Positions 18,402-26,843 are shown, counted from the first letter of the stretch. The stretch is 36,615 nucleotides of DNA from an uncultured Propionivibrio sp. (GCA_938040985.1 CALHZD010000087.1:1-36615), one strand, 5' to 3'. The notes: generated by a model from the letters alone, not told the origin. Translations and numbers: made by a program.

Positions 18402-19001
18402 TCAGGTTTGTCGCGCCTCGCTGAGCCATTTGGCTACCGGCTCCGCGCGATACGCACTCATGCGCATGAGCAGACGCTGGATGTCGGTATCGACGAGGGC
18501 AATGTCACGGTTCGGCGGAACCATGAACCGCTCGGCTACAGCGCGATCAAACAGCGCCAGCAGCGGGTCGTAGAATCCTGCGACATTGAGCAGTCCGACC
18601 GGTTTGGCGTGAAAGCCGAGCTGGCTCCAAGTCAGGATTTCGCACAGTTCTTCAAAGGTGCCGAAACCGCCCGGCAGGGCGATGAAGCCTTCGGCCAATT
18701 CCGCCATGCGCGCCTTGCGCGCGTGCATCGAATCGACAATTTCCAGCCGGGTCAATGCGCGGTGATCGACGGGGCGACCGGCGACCTCTTTGCCCATCAG
18801 CGCCTGCGGAATGATGCCGATCACCTCGCCGCCCGCAGCAAGACAGGCGTCGGCCAAAATGCCCATCAGGCCGATATTGCCGCCGCCGTAAACAAGGGTG
18901 ATGCCGCGCTCGGCCAGCGTTTGGCCAAGCGCCTGGGCGGCGGCGGAGAATTCGGGGGCGCGGCCCGCATTTGAGCCGCAGAAAACGCAAAGTTTTTTCA
19001 T
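18402..19001 (-). CDS. LOG-family cytokinin riboside 5'-monophosphate phosphoribohydrolase-like protein
   Basis: A 199-residue lysine-decarboxylase-like (LOG) protein. It starts with KKLCVFCGSNAG and has the nucleotide-binding YGGGNIGLMG (38-47) and the family signature PGGFGTFEE (110-118). Arg and His residues of SMHARKA (91-97) complete the site. LOG enzymes cleave nucleoside monophosphates, for example AMP or cytokinin nucleotides, at the N-glycosidic bond. The bacterial physiological substrate is often unclear. The start at 19001 follows AGGA; the frame is open to 19085 without homology. It is convergent with the tusA-like gene. The true lysine decarboxylase annotation found in databases is not supported. 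Confidence 0.88.
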   Translation of the reverse strand: MKKLCVFCGSNAGRAPEFSAAAQALGQTLAERGITLVYGGGNIGLMGILADACLAAGGEVIGIIPQALMGKEVAGRPVDHRALTRLEIVDSMHARKARMAELAEGFIALPGGFGTFEELCEILTWSQLGFHAKPVGLLNVAGFYDPLLALFDRAVAERFMVPPNRDIALVDTDIQRLLMRMSAYRAEPVAKWLSEARQT

Positions 19002-19429
19002 CGATGATTCCTGTTTGATGTTAAGGCCTTTCGGCAAGGCGCCGTAAAGCCGCAGAGATGACGCTTTCCTGCCCAGGCAACACATGCCAGCGACAGGTGG
19101 CGCGGCGCGCTCGTGTCGTTCTATGTGCTGGAAATTTGTCCGTGCGTTTTGTCGTATCGTTGCATCGTTGATGCGGGAGGTGTCATTCCTGGGGAGTAGT
19201 CAGCGCTATCGGCATGGCTGAAACGGGTAGTGCGGTCGGGGCGGCTGGATAAGGTAATTTGGTGATTAGGTGATTGAATGATTGGGCTAGTACTGATTCG
19301 CTTGACACCAGGCTGGCTGTTCTGTGCCCTTGTGCGGGATGGTTTTGGCGTCTTGCATTCGCCGTAGTGCGCTGGCCCGTTCTCGGTTTGCTGGCTGGGC
19401 TGGGTATGGAGTCCATCGACGGGGGCGTT
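19002..19429. other. Intergenic gap between LOG gene and sdhE
   Basis: No gene is supported here. The only visible structure is a short run of four TGATT-containing near-repeats (about 19261-19288) and a consensus-like TTGACA at about 19303 without a clear -10. Open frames in this stretch have poor composition and no recognisable homology. Confidence 0.4.
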
Positions 19430-19699
19430 CTATTTCAACCGCACTTGCCGAAGCATGGCCAGAATTTCCGCCTGCACCGGGTCATCGCAGCGCGTCCGTC
19501 CCGTAAACAGCGGCCACAGGTCGATGTCTTCCATGTCCGCCAGCTGTGCGAAAGCCGCCGCCTGCGCCGGCGTCAAGCGGGCGTAGTGCGTATCGAGAAA
19601 ACCGCCGAGCACTACGTCCATTTCATGCATTGAGCGCTGGTTGCAAATCCAGCGCAGGCGGTTGTACGTCACCGGGTCGGGTATTTGATGTTCTGCCAA
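19430..19699 (-). CDS. sdhE: FAD assembly factor SdhE (succinate dehydrogenase flavinylation)
   Basis: An 89-residue member of the SdhE/DUF339 family, which helps attach FAD covalently to SdhA. The helical core from YNRLRWICNQR to the end fits the family in length and pattern. The conserved RGxxE motif is altered to RSMHE (Arg22-Glu26), so Gly is replaced by Ser while Arg and Glu remain. No ATG lies at the right place. A TTG at 19699 with GGAAG ten bases upstream gives the expected length and is my choice; an ATG far upstream would add an unrelated extension. Unlike many proteobacteria, no sdh genes adjoin it; it is divergent from mdh. Confidence 0.8.
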   Translation of the reverse strand: MAEHQIPDPVTYNRLRWICNQRSMHEMDVVLGGFLDTHYARLTPAQAAAFAQLADMEDIDLWPLFTGRTRCDDPVQAEILAMLRQVRLK

Positions 19700-20087
19700 G
19701 ATGGGTCTGCTTCCTTTTGCGGCGGTGTGTGAACGATACTGCGCAATATTTCTGCGACGCTTCCTTGCTGGCGTTGCGGGCATGTCTGGCAATTGCCGGC
19801 GCATCGGCATGCGGAAGAGCGCATGCGCAACAGTTTAGCGCAATTGTCCGCGCGCTCATGCTGCCTGTCATGCTGGGGCGGAGGGCAATGTCTGGCGTTC
19901 GTGTCAACCTGTCCGTCGTGCGGCGCAGTGCTACGCCCTATACATGAAGTGCGCCTGACATTAGCCAAAGCGCGGCGGAACGGTGGGGGACGGCATGATG
20001 CGAGGTATGGGTTTTCCGGCGCATTCGCTATAGAATGCCTGCGTCAATCGAGATCTCGGTCTGTTTTTCAACCCAAGGAGCGTTAGC
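19700..20087. other. Divergent gap between sdhE and mdh
   Basis: This 388-bp region must hold both promoters. Just before mdh there is a possible -10 (TATAGAAT near 20030) and a 10-bp palindrome CGAGATCTCG (about 20049-20058). The plus strand also contains a small Cys-rich frame that is listed separately as doubtful. Confidence 0.4.
19823..20086 (+). CDS. Doubtful small Cys-rich (zinc-ribbon-like) ORF just upstream of mdh
   Basis: An 87-codon frame begins at an ATG preceded by GGAAGAG and stops one base before the mdh start, so it would be coupled to mdh. Near residue 20 it encodes CLSC and, 12 residues later, CPSCG, spaced like a small zinc ribbon. Against it, the frame uses several codons rare in its neighbours (TTA, CTA, ATA, GGA), the C-terminal half looks random, and a likely mdh promoter lies inside it. 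I do not recognise the protein. Confidence 0.2.
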   Translation: MRNSLAQLSARSCCLSCWGGGQCLAFVSTCPSCGAVLRPIHEVRLTLAKARRNGGGRHDARYGFSGAFAIECLRQSRSRSVFQPKER

Positions 20088-21074
20088 ATGTCGAAGACCC
20101 CCGTTCGTGTTGCTGTCACCGGCGCTGCCGGTCAGATTGGTTACAGCCTGCTTTTCCGTATTGCTTCCGGCGAAATGCTGGGCAAGGATCAACCCGTTAT
20201 CCTGCAGTTGCTCGATCTGCCGCAGGCGCAAAAGGCTTGTCAGGGCGTCATCATGGAGCTGGACGACTGCGCTTTCCCCTTGCTGGCGGGTGTTTTTGCG
20301 ACCGACGATCCGGATACGGCATTCAAGGACGCCGATATCTGCCTGCTGGTCGGCGCACGTCCGCGCGGTCCCGGTATGGAGCGCTCCGAGCTGCTGAACG
20401 TCAACGGTGCGATTTTCACCGTGCAGGGCAAGTCTCTTGCCGAGAACGCGAAAGAGGACGTGAAGGTGCTCGTCGTCGGTAACCCGGCCAATACCAATGC
20501 CTATATTGCCCGCCAGGCGGCGATCAAGGTCGGCCGCACCCATCCGGCCAATTATCACGGCATGCTGCGCCTGGATCATAACCGCGCCTTGTCGATGGTC
20601 GCCGCCAAGATTGGCCGCCCGGTCGACAGCCTGCGCAAGATGGCCGTCTGGGGCAACCATAGCCCGACGATGTACGCCGATTACCGTTTCTGCACGGCGG
20701 ATGGTCAAAGCGTCAAGAGCATGATCAACGACGAAGCCTGGAACAACGACGTCTTCCAGCCGGCCGTGGCCAAGCGCGGCGCGGCGATTATCGAGGCGCG
20801 CGGCCTGTCTTCTGCCGCCTCCGCCGCCAATGCGGCGGTTTGCCATATACGCGACTGGGTGCTGGGCGCTAATGATTGGGTGACGATGGGCGTGCCGAGC
20901 GACGGTTCCTACGGCATTCCCGAAGGCATCATTTTCGGCTTCCCCTGCGAGTGCAAGAAGGGTTCGTACAAAATCGTTCAGGGGCTGGAGATCGACGCCT
21001 ATTCGCAGGAAAAGCTGGATAAAACGCTGAAGGAATTGCAGGGCGAAGCCGACGCCGTCAAGTCGCTGCTGTGA
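20088..21074 (+). CDS. mdh: Malate dehydrogenase
   Basis: An NAD-dependent malate dehydrogenase of 328 residues that interconverts malate and oxaloacetate in the TCA cycle. The N-terminal glycine motif TGAAGQIG is at 11-18. The substrate arginines lie in RPRGPGMER (91-99). The LDHNR stretch (162-166) and the catalytic histidine in WGNHSP (His191) are present. Length and sequence are of the type common in Proteobacteria and close to the cytosolic animal type. The start has a strong AAGGAG site, and a strong terminator follows the stop. Its neighbours sdhE and a CoA-ester lyase fit a TCA-linked locus. Confidence 0.97.
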   Translation: MSKTPVRVAVTGAAGQIGYSLLFRIASGEMLGKDQPVILQLLDLPQAQKACQGVIMELDDCAFPLLAGVFATDDPDTAFKDADICLLVGARPRGPGMERSELLNVNGAIFTVQGKSLAENAKEDVKVLVVGNPANTNAYIARQAAIKVGRTHPANYHGMLRLDHNRALSMVAAKIGRPVDSLRKMAVWGNHSPTMYADYRFCTADGQSVKSMINDEAWNNDVFQPAVAKRGAAIIEARGLSSAASAANAAVCHIRDWVLGANDWVTMGVPSDGSYGIPEGIIFGFPCECKKGSYKIVQGLEIDAYSQEKLDKTLKELQGEADAVKSLL

Positions 21075-21104
21075 CGGGCAGGGTAACGCTCATGCCCGTT
21101 TCGG

Positions 21105-21133
21105 AAAGCCGCAGAAACTCCTGCGGCTTTTTT
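21105..21133 (+). terminator. Intrinsic terminator after mdh
   Basis: AGCCGCAG, a short loop, CTGCGGCT and a run of six T residues start about 30 bp after the mdh stop. It separates mdh from the CoA-ester lyase gene, which probably has its own promoter. Confidence 0.92.
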
Positions 21134-21208
21134 CATTCATACTTCACTCGTTTGCCGCCGCTCTTGCCGGCGGTTGATGAACTGTCCTGATTTTTTGTGG
21201 AGATCAAC

Positions 21209-22192
21209 ATGCGCCATCCGAGTACCGTCCTTTTCCCCGGTGAAAAACCGTTCCCCATCCTGCCCGCCGTCGATCATTACGCGGGTTCGGAGAAATTGTT
21301 GAAGAAAGCCATCCAGATTCAGGCCGAACTGGGGCCGATCTTCGATATCACCTGCGACTGTGAGGACGGCGCGCGCGCCGGTGCCGAGCGCGAACACGCG
21401 GAAATGGCCGCCAGCCTGGTCATGGGCGCGGAAAACCGGTTTGGCCGCGTCGCCGTGCGCATCCATGATGTGACCAGCGAACACTGGCGCAGCGATCTCG
21501 ATATCGTCATTCCGCAGGCCGGCGAGCGCCTGCCGTTCGTTACCCTGCCCAAGCCGCGCCGCGCCGAGGACGTGCGCGTGCAGATCGCCTACCTGCGCGA
21601 GGTGGAGAAAAAAGCCGGCCTTAAGCGTGAACTGCCCGTGCACGTGCTGATCGAGACGCTCGGCGCGCTGCATGAGGTCTGGGAAATTGCGGGGCTGCCC
21701 GGCGTCGAGTCGATTGATTTCGGCCTCATGGATTTTGTGTCTGACCATCACGGCGCTATTCCCGGCGCGGCCATGAAGAGTCCCGGCCAGTTCGAGCACC
21801 CCCTGATCGTCCGCGCCAAGTGCGAGATCGCCACGGCGGCGCTGGCGCGCGGCGTCGTGCCGACGCACAACGTGACCACCGAACTGAAGGACATCGACTT
21901 CATCCGCAATGACGCGCGCCGCGCCCGCAACGAATTTGGCTTCCTGCGCATGTGGAGCATCCACCCGAACCAGATCGTCCCCATCGTCGAAGCCATGCGT
22001 CCGGACTTTTCCGAAGTCGAACAGGCGGCCGCCATCCTGGTTGCCGCGCAGGACAAGGACTGGGGGCCGATTTCTCATGAGGGGCTGCTGCATGACCGCG
22101 CTTCATACCGCTACTACTGGGAGTTGCTGGCGCGCGCGCATGCGACGGGTATGGATTTGCCGGAGACTGCGCGGCAACGGTTCTTTGCCTGA
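21209..22192 (+). CDS. HpcH/HpaI-CitE family CoA-ester lyase (malyl-CoA lyase-like)
   Basis: A 327-residue TIM-barrel lyase of the CitE/malyl-CoA family. These enzymes cleave or hydrolyse malyl-CoA-type esters using Mg2+. Visible family elements are FDITCDCEDGAR (45-56), the metal-binding Glu in VLIETLGAL, and the acidic loop in FGLMDFVSDHHG. The C-terminal cap contains RMWSIHPNQI. The start at 21209 has GGAG six bases upstream; a GTG at 21197 in the same frame would overlap that site. Linkage to mdh suggests a role with malate or malyl-CoA, but the substrate (malyl-, methylmalyl- or citramalyl-CoA) cannot be fixed from sequence. Confidence 0.85.
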   Translation: MRHPSTVLFPGEKPFPILPAVDHYAGSEKLLKKAIQIQAELGPIFDITCDCEDGARAGAEREHAEMAASLVMGAENRFGRVAVRIHDVTSEHWRSDLDIVIPQAGERLPFVTLPKPRRAEDVRVQIAYLREVEKKAGLKRELPVHVLIETLGALHEVWEIAGLPGVESIDFGLMDFVSDHHGAIPGAAMKSPGQFEHPLIVRAKCEIATAALARGVVPTHNVTTELKDIDFIRNDARRARNEFGFLRMWSIHPNQIVPIVEAMRPDFSEVEQAAAILVAAQDKDWGPISHEGLLHDRASYRYYWELLARAHATGMDLPETARQRFFA

Positions 22193-22251
22193 ATACACCG
22201 ATTCCGTCGTGGCATTGCCATGCCTGCCGCGACTTGCGGAACATCCTGTAT

Positions 22252-22608
22252 ATGTCGTCCCTGACTGAACTGACCCGCGCCGTGCTCGCCTTCCGCGACG
22301 CGCGCGCGTGGGCGCAGTTTCATGATTTGCGCAACCTGATCGTCTCGCTCAATCTTGAAGCCGCCGAGTTGCTTGAATTGACCCAATGGAAGAGTGACGC
22401 CGAAATTGCCGCGCTGCCGGATACGCCGGCAACGCGCGAAGCGCTGGCCGACGAATGCGCCGACGTATTGCTCTACCTGCTGCTGGTTGCCGAAAAAGCC
22501 GGCATCGACCTGGAACAGGCCGCCCGCAACAAACTGCGCAAGAATGCGGAAAAATACCCGGTCGCACAGGCCTATGGCTCGCGCCGGAAATATACGGAAT
22601 ACCGCTGA
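22252..22608 (+). CDS. MazG-like nucleotide pyrophosphohydrolase
   Basis: A 118-residue all-alpha NTP pyrophosphohydrolase of the MazG/RS21-C6 (dCTPase-like) type. It probably hydrolyses non-canonical or excess dNTPs to the monophosphate. The metal-binding acidic pattern is visible as EAAE (36-39) and ECADVL (68-73), the ExxE...ExxD signature. Basic residues near the end (KNAEKYP) match the family. The start at 22252 has only a weak GGA site. A strong terminator follows. The gene lies 59 bp after the CoA-ester lyase and may be co-transcribed with it. Confidence 0.86.
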   Translation: MSSLTELTRAVLAFRDARAWAQFHDLRNLIVSLNLEAAELLELTQWKSDAEIAALPDTPATREALADECADVLLYLLLVAEKAGIDLEQAARNKLRKNAEKYPVAQAYGSRRKYTEYR

Positions 22609-22670
22609 GCGACGTTTTATAGTTAAAAACCTGAAGTTGAAGAAAAGCCGGTAGCGCGGATAGCGAAAAG

Positions 22671-22694
22671 AAGCCGAATCCCTTCGGCTTTTTT
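22671..22694 (+). terminator. Intrinsic terminator after the MazG-like gene
   Basis: AAGCCGAA, loop TCCC, TTCGGCTT and following T residues about 60 bp after the stop form a standard rho-independent terminator. Confidence 0.9.
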
Positions 22695-23203
22695 ATCGCG
22701 CTTTTCCCGCTTCCTGCTCCCCGGGCCGTTTAATATCTATCATCCGTGCGCCCCTAAGCGCGAACGATATGCCGCCGCTCCCTTCCGGCCGGCGTGTCCA
22801 TACGTATGGGCGGTATCTCAACGGCGTCAATGCTGATCCATGCCGCGCGCGGCGCCGATACGACCGTGTACGGCGACAATGACAGGGCATGATGATCTGT
22901 GCTGCCAGAAGCGCCCGACGGGATGGGCAAAATGGCGGAAAGTTTATGGACGTCAGACGCTTATTCCGATATGGGCTGCCCGGGCGTGATTCGCTCTACC
23001 CGCTCCCCTGTTTGCGGGATACTGGGGGACTGACCAAATTTCACGCTTTTTCCTCAGACGTTTGGCGCTAAAGGGCAAAACTCATGCTCAAAGCCTCATT
23101 CTTTAGCGAAATAATCCTTTATAAACCGTGCCTGATTCTCTTTTTTCAGCCCGAGATGGCGCTGCAAAAGCCTTTCCATGTCGCCAAATCTTCCTTCCGG
23201 ATT
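22695..23203. other. Gene-poor stretch before the 40-bp repeat arrays
   Basis: About 500 bp with no supported gene. Short frames exist (for example 36 codons near 22928), but none is recognisable. The DNA is less GC-rich toward 23050-23160. Confidence 0.4.
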
Positions 23204-23471
23204 CCGCGTCTTTTGGGCGTTTCAGCCCGGTCACTTTTGCAGCCCTTGTCAATCGGGCATTTGCCGGCAAGCTGGCCGGAAACCCGCGTAAATAGGGAGA
23301 TTGAAGACAGGCAGGCTGGAAGTGCCCGTAAATAGCGGGTTTGCGGATAGGCAGGTCGGAACCCCGCGTAAACACTGGGCTGACAGATAGGCGGGTCTGG
23401 AGTGCCCGTAAACACTGGGCTGGCGGGCAGCCCCTCCGGAGATGCCCGTTCTACGCGGGCTGCGGGGCAGG
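23204..23471. repeat. Tandem 40-bp palindrome-bearing repeat array A (about 7 units)
   Basis: Degenerate units begin close to 23204, 23244, 23284, 23324, 23364, 23404 and 23444, an exact 40-bp register. Each has a core of the form GCCCGTAAAYAC(T)GGGC that can form a hairpin, followed by a GC-rich part such as GGCGGATAGGCAGGTCTGGA. Units tend to alternate between CCCGCGTAAA and TGCCCGTAAA starts, hinting at an 80-bp higher-order period. Near 23416 a second stem, GGGCT with AGCCC, is visible. The function is unknown. Confidence 0.8.
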
Positions 23472-23670
23472 TGTTGTTGCGGGTTTTCGGTCGCGGCGGC
23501 CGAGCTTCGGACGGTGCTGCTTTACCCGCGCGGCCGGCGTGCAGCCGGCATCAACGCGCCGGATAGATCGTCTTTGCGCTTTGTTCCTGCGGCTGGCGGT
23601 GCGCCAGAGATATGAGTTAGACACAAGCCTGCCGGACGCAGCGGAACGCAATGACTCGTCGGCCTGGAGC
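23472..23670. other. Spacer between repeat arrays A and B
   Basis: About 200 bp with no supported gene. Open frames crossing it run into the repeats and look random. Confidence 0.4.
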
Positions 23671-23858
23671 CCGCGTCTTTTGGGCGTTCCAGCCCGATCG
23701 CTTCTGTAGCCTTTGTCAATCGGGTATTTGCCGGTAGGCAGGCCGGGAGCGCCCGTAAATACTGGGCTAATGGATAGGCATACCGGAAATCCACGTAAAC
23801 ACTGGGCTGGCGGGCAGCCCTTCCGGAAACGCCCGTTTTACGCGGGGTTCGGGGCAGG
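23671..23858. repeat. Tandem 40-bp repeat array B (about 5 units), paralogous to array A
   Basis: Units begin near 23671, 23711, 23751, 23791 and 23831, again in 40-bp register. The first two and last two units match those of array A closely, including CCGCGTCTTTTGGGCGTT at the left and GCGGGCAGCCC near the right. Array A therefore has exactly two more units (80 bp). The two arrays look like copies of one locus that differ by unit gain or loss. Confidence 0.8.
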
Positions 23859-23992
23859 CCGCTGCCGGCAGTATTGGTCGTACGGCGAGGCGCGCCAATA
23901 CGCTCCAGTTATTTCTGGAATTCGTCTGAGCGGCTGCTTTGGCGAGATGGCGGCGGGTGGTAGGCTACATTCATGCTGTTCCGCGCTGCCGG

Positions 23993-26080
23993 CTACCATT
24001 TGACATCGATGCGCGCCCACAGGGAGCGCCCTGGTTCGTTGATGCGCACGTTTGATCCCGCGTTAGGGTTGATGCCCAGCGCATTGTAAAACTCGGGCGT
24101 TTGCATGGCTTTGGTCAGGTGTTCGGCGTACAGGCGGTTGAACAGGTTATCGACGCCGAAGCTTAGGCGCACGGCGGGCGAGAAGCGCCAGTGGCCATGG
24201 ATGCCAAAAACGGCGAAGCCGGGCGTTTCGCCGATGTCGACGCCGTTGACATTGCCTTGTCCGACGGCGACGCGCGACTGGCGGGCGGCGAAGCGCAGCG
24301 TGGCCATGAGCGAAGCCTGTTCGGTATCGTAGCCGGCGCGCAGGCGGCCTTCCAGCGGCGGAATTTGCCCAAGGGGCTTGCCGTCGCTGCGGTTGCGCCC
24401 CCAGGTATAGGCGAGGTCGCCGCCCAGTTTCCAGCGCCGGTCCCAGACGTATTCGGCGCCCAGCTCGAAGCCGTAGCGAAGGGCGCCGATGTTGCGCGCG
24501 AAGGAGTTTGCCGCCAGGTCATTGAGCAGCGGGCTGTCCGTTTCGACGAGAATATAATCGTTGATGCGGTTGGCGAAGGCCGAAGCATTGATGCGCAGGC
24601 GTTCGCTGGTATAGGCCGTGCCGATGTCAAGCTGGAGGCTCTTTTCGGGCCGTATGTCGCGGTTACGGTTCCGTTCCCAGAAGTCTGGCGCGCGCTCGGT
24701 GTAACCTAATCCGGCATAGTTGCGCCACGGGCCAAGACCGAATTCATAGCGGCTGAAGCCGGCGGTCAGGTTGTAGCGGGTGTGGATGGGCGTGGTGAGC
24801 GTGCTGTTCCAGAATCCCGGGTGTGCCGTAGCGCGCGTGCGGTCGTGCCGCAGCCCCGCCACCCATTGGCGCCCGTTGCCCAGATCCATCGTGTTTTCGG
24901 CGAACAGCCCCAGGTTATGGCTGCTTTCGCTCTTGCTGCGCGGCATGCCGGTGTAGGCGCGGCGGGCGCGGTGCTCGTCGGAAAACCAGTCCGCGCCGAT
25001 AATGATGTGATTGGCGTCCGCCCAGTTCAGCTCGGCGCTGGCCTTGCCGTTACGTGTGATGCGGTCGGGGTTGCCGCCCGCCATCAGACCGCGAAACTGC
25101 CGCCCCATGATGATGTCTTGGTGGCTCTGGCCGGCTTCCAGCGTGATTTTTCGCACGACGGGCGTGATGCGCATGATTTCGGCCTTGCCACCAAAGGAAT
25201 TCCGGTCGATTTTGCCGGCATCCAGTTGCAGGCTGGCAAATTTGGCTTTGCTGCGGTTGGCGTCGCCGAACAGCTCGAAACGCAGGTCGGACGTGGGCGT
25301 GACGGCCAAATTGAGCGAAGCGCTCTTGCGCTTATACCAGGAACGAACCTTGTTGCCGCTGCCATCCTCATAATCGTCGCTCCCGCTGGCGGTCAGGATG
25401 GTGCGCAGCGCGGCGACAGAATTGCCGGCTGAGAGGTCGGCGAAACCGTCGTAATAATTGAAACTGCCGGCGCTGATTCCTGCCTCGAAATCGAGGGATG
25501 GCTTGCTATAGGTTTTGGGGTGGCGAATGAATTCGACGGCGCCGGCAACCAGACCAGGACCTTTAAGAACGGTCTGCGGCCCTTTAATGACTTGCAATTC
25601 GTCGTAGGACTGGGGGTTGATATAAGCCGTCGGCGTATCCATGCGGATGCCGCAGCCGCCGTAAAGAAACTGGTCGTTGGCAGTAATCGCCAGGCGTGAT
25701 CCGCCCAAGCCGCGAAATACGGGGTCGCCGGACTGCTGCCCTTTCCGTACCACGCTCATATTGGGAATTTCTTTAAGCAGAGAGGCGCCATCGGTGAGGC
25801 GCGCCGGTTGTTCGGGCTGGCGGGTGTCGATATTAACCTGCCCCGGGACTGTCCAGGGACGGTCGGTGACGTTAACTGGCGGTAATGTATGGTAATCATC
25901 TGGTGACGGATTGGCGCTCGCCGATCCTTGCCGTGCCGCATCGGAATGCGCTTTTGTTGGCTGGTCACTGGAATCAGTGCCTTCGGCGTACGCCATGCCG
26001 GGGCCAACAGCCAGCATGGCGGTAACCAGTAAGATGACAGAGCATCCTGGCGATATTTTGTTGTAGGGCAACGTGTTCAT
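23993..26080 (-). CDS. TonB-dependent outer-membrane receptor, OprC/NosA (copper receptor) type
   Basis: A 695-residue outer-membrane receptor. The signal peptide ends near AYA (32). A TonB-box-like segment LPPVNVT lies near 66-72. The plug domain has GDPVFRGLGGSRL (118-130), GGCGIRMDTPTAYI and VIKGPQTVLKGPG, and then a 22-strand-type barrel follows, ending in Trp. GGCGxRM with PTAY and VIKGPQTV is characteristic of the TonB-dependent copper receptors OprC and NosA. Cys143 and Met147 supply the CxxxM half of the OprC copper site, but I do not see the partner HxM motif. The start at 26080 is chosen for its signal peptide. It lies 125 bp downstream of the cupin gene, which is preceded by a Fur box, so iron rather than copper may control or be its substrate. 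Confidence 0.88.
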   Translation of the reverse strand: MNTLPYNKISPGCSVILLVTAMLAVGPGMAYAEGTDSSDQPTKAHSDAARQGSASANPSPDDYHTLPPVNVTDRPWTVPGQVNIDTRQPEQPARLTDGASLLKEIPNMSVVRKGQQSGDPVFRGLGGSRLAITANDQFLYGGCGIRMDTPTAYINPQSYDELQVIKGPQTVLKGPGLVAGAVEFIRHPKTYSKPSLDFEAGISAGSFNYYDGFADLSAGNSVAALRTILTASGSDDYEDGSGNKVRSWYKRKSASLNLAVTPTSDLRFELFGDANRSKAKFASLQLDAGKIDRNSFGGKAEIMRITPVVRKITLEAGQSHQDIIMGRQFRGLMAGGNPDRITRNGKASAELNWADANHIIIGADWFSDEHRARRAYTGMPRSKSESSHNLGLFAENTMDLGNGRQWVAGLRHDRTRATAHPGFWNSTLTTPIHTRYNLTAGFSRYEFGLGPWRNYAGLGYTERAPDFWERNRNRDIRPEKSLQLDIGTAYTSERLRINASAFANRINDYILVETDSPLLNDLAANSFARNIGALRYGFELGAEYVWDRRWKLGGDLAYTWGRNRSDGKPLGQIPPLEGRLRAGYDTEQASLMATLRFAARQSRVAVGQGNVNGVDIGETPGFAVFGIHGHWRFSPAVRLSFGVDNLFNRLYAEHLTKAMQTPEFYNALGINPNAGSNVRINEPGRSLWARIDVKW

Positions 26081-26205
26081 GGTTCGTGCTTTCGTGAGTT
26101 TATGGCGGGGCGACCCGCGGCAAGCCGGGGGACGCAAAGTGTCGGGCGGCGCGGCGGAGCGGGCAGGTCATCTCCCCCTCTCCCACATCCGCCCGGCGTT
26201 TGACG

Positions 26206-26625
26206 TTATTGCCCGTGTTTGGCGTCCTTGGTGGCGGCAGTATTGGGGCGGATGCTGGTGATTTGCAGGACGACGGGTTCATTGCCCGTACGCGCGAAAT
26301 GCTGCTGCGAAGCGGGGTGCGTGAAGATGCTGCCCGGCGGCAGGGTCTGGAGTTTGGCGGCGTCGTACTTTGACCCGAACCCGAGTTGCAGCGTGCCGCT
26401 AATGACGGTCACGATGAAGTAGCCTTCTTTCGGCCCGTGCGGTTCCAGTTCTTTGTTGGCGGGAATCTGCACGCGGATGGTGCGCACATGAAAGTCACTA
26501 TTTTCGTCGATGACGGTGCGTCCGTTCTTGAGAAGGATTTTATCCGCAGGCAAAGCAATGTCCCCCGCGGCATGAACCATGAATGAAGACAACAATAGGG
26601 CAACCAGCGTTGAAAGTTTTTGCAT
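26206..26625 (-). CDS. Exported single-domain cupin
   Basis: A 139-residue cupin with an N-terminal signal peptide (hydrophobic 6-17, likely cleavage after VHA at 19). The first cupin motif is reduced to EPHGPKEGY with His63, Glu67 and Gly77. The second reads LPPGSIFTHPASQQHF with His103 and His109. Metal binding is plausible through His63, Glu67 and His103. The substrate is unknown. It is the first gene after the Fur box and is followed on the same strand by the OprC-like receptor, suggesting a periplasmic partner in metal or metal-chelate handling; that role is inferred. Confidence 0.82.
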   Translation of the reverse strand: MQKLSTLVALLLSSFMVHAAGDIALPADKILLKNGRTVIDENSDFHVRTIRVQIPANKELEPHGPKEGYFIVTVISGTLQLGFGSKYDAAKLQTLPPGSIFTHPASQQHFARTGNEPVVLQITSIRPNTAATKDAKHGQ

Positions 26626-26676
26626 CGATACTCTCCAGTAAAAGGTGATGAACAGAGGAGAAGCGATGATACAAAA

Positions 26677-26698
26677 TGATAATGAATATTATCAACCA
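26677..26698 (-). promoter_or_regulatory. Fur box overlapping the promoter of the cupin-receptor unit
   Basis: TGATAAT, four bases, ATTATCA (26677-26694) is a perfect inverted repeat that matches the Fur operator core. On the minus strand it overlaps a plausible sigma-70 promoter: TTGATA (26698-26693) and TATCAT, 18 bp apart. Repression by Fe-Fur would block the promoter directly. The cupin ATG is about 50 bp downstream. Confidence 0.82.
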
Positions 26699-26843
26699 CG
26701 TACAAAAAGTGGGTATGAGCCGGTATACCAGCGCGTAATGGGCAATTGTCCGCCGCGTATACATGACGTGCCCAGACGCATAACGCGCCTAAACGCGGAG
26801 AGATGTTTTTTCAGGTAATGTTTGTTTTGGCGGCGGCGACTCG

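Noticed and set aside
23341..23709. 122-codon frame spanning repeats A and B
   Set aside because: It is created by the tandem repeats and has repeat-derived composition.
23204..23858. CRISPR array
   Set aside because: The period and palindromic cores look CRISPR-like, but the stretches between cores are related to one another, the repeats are too degenerate, and no cas genes are near.
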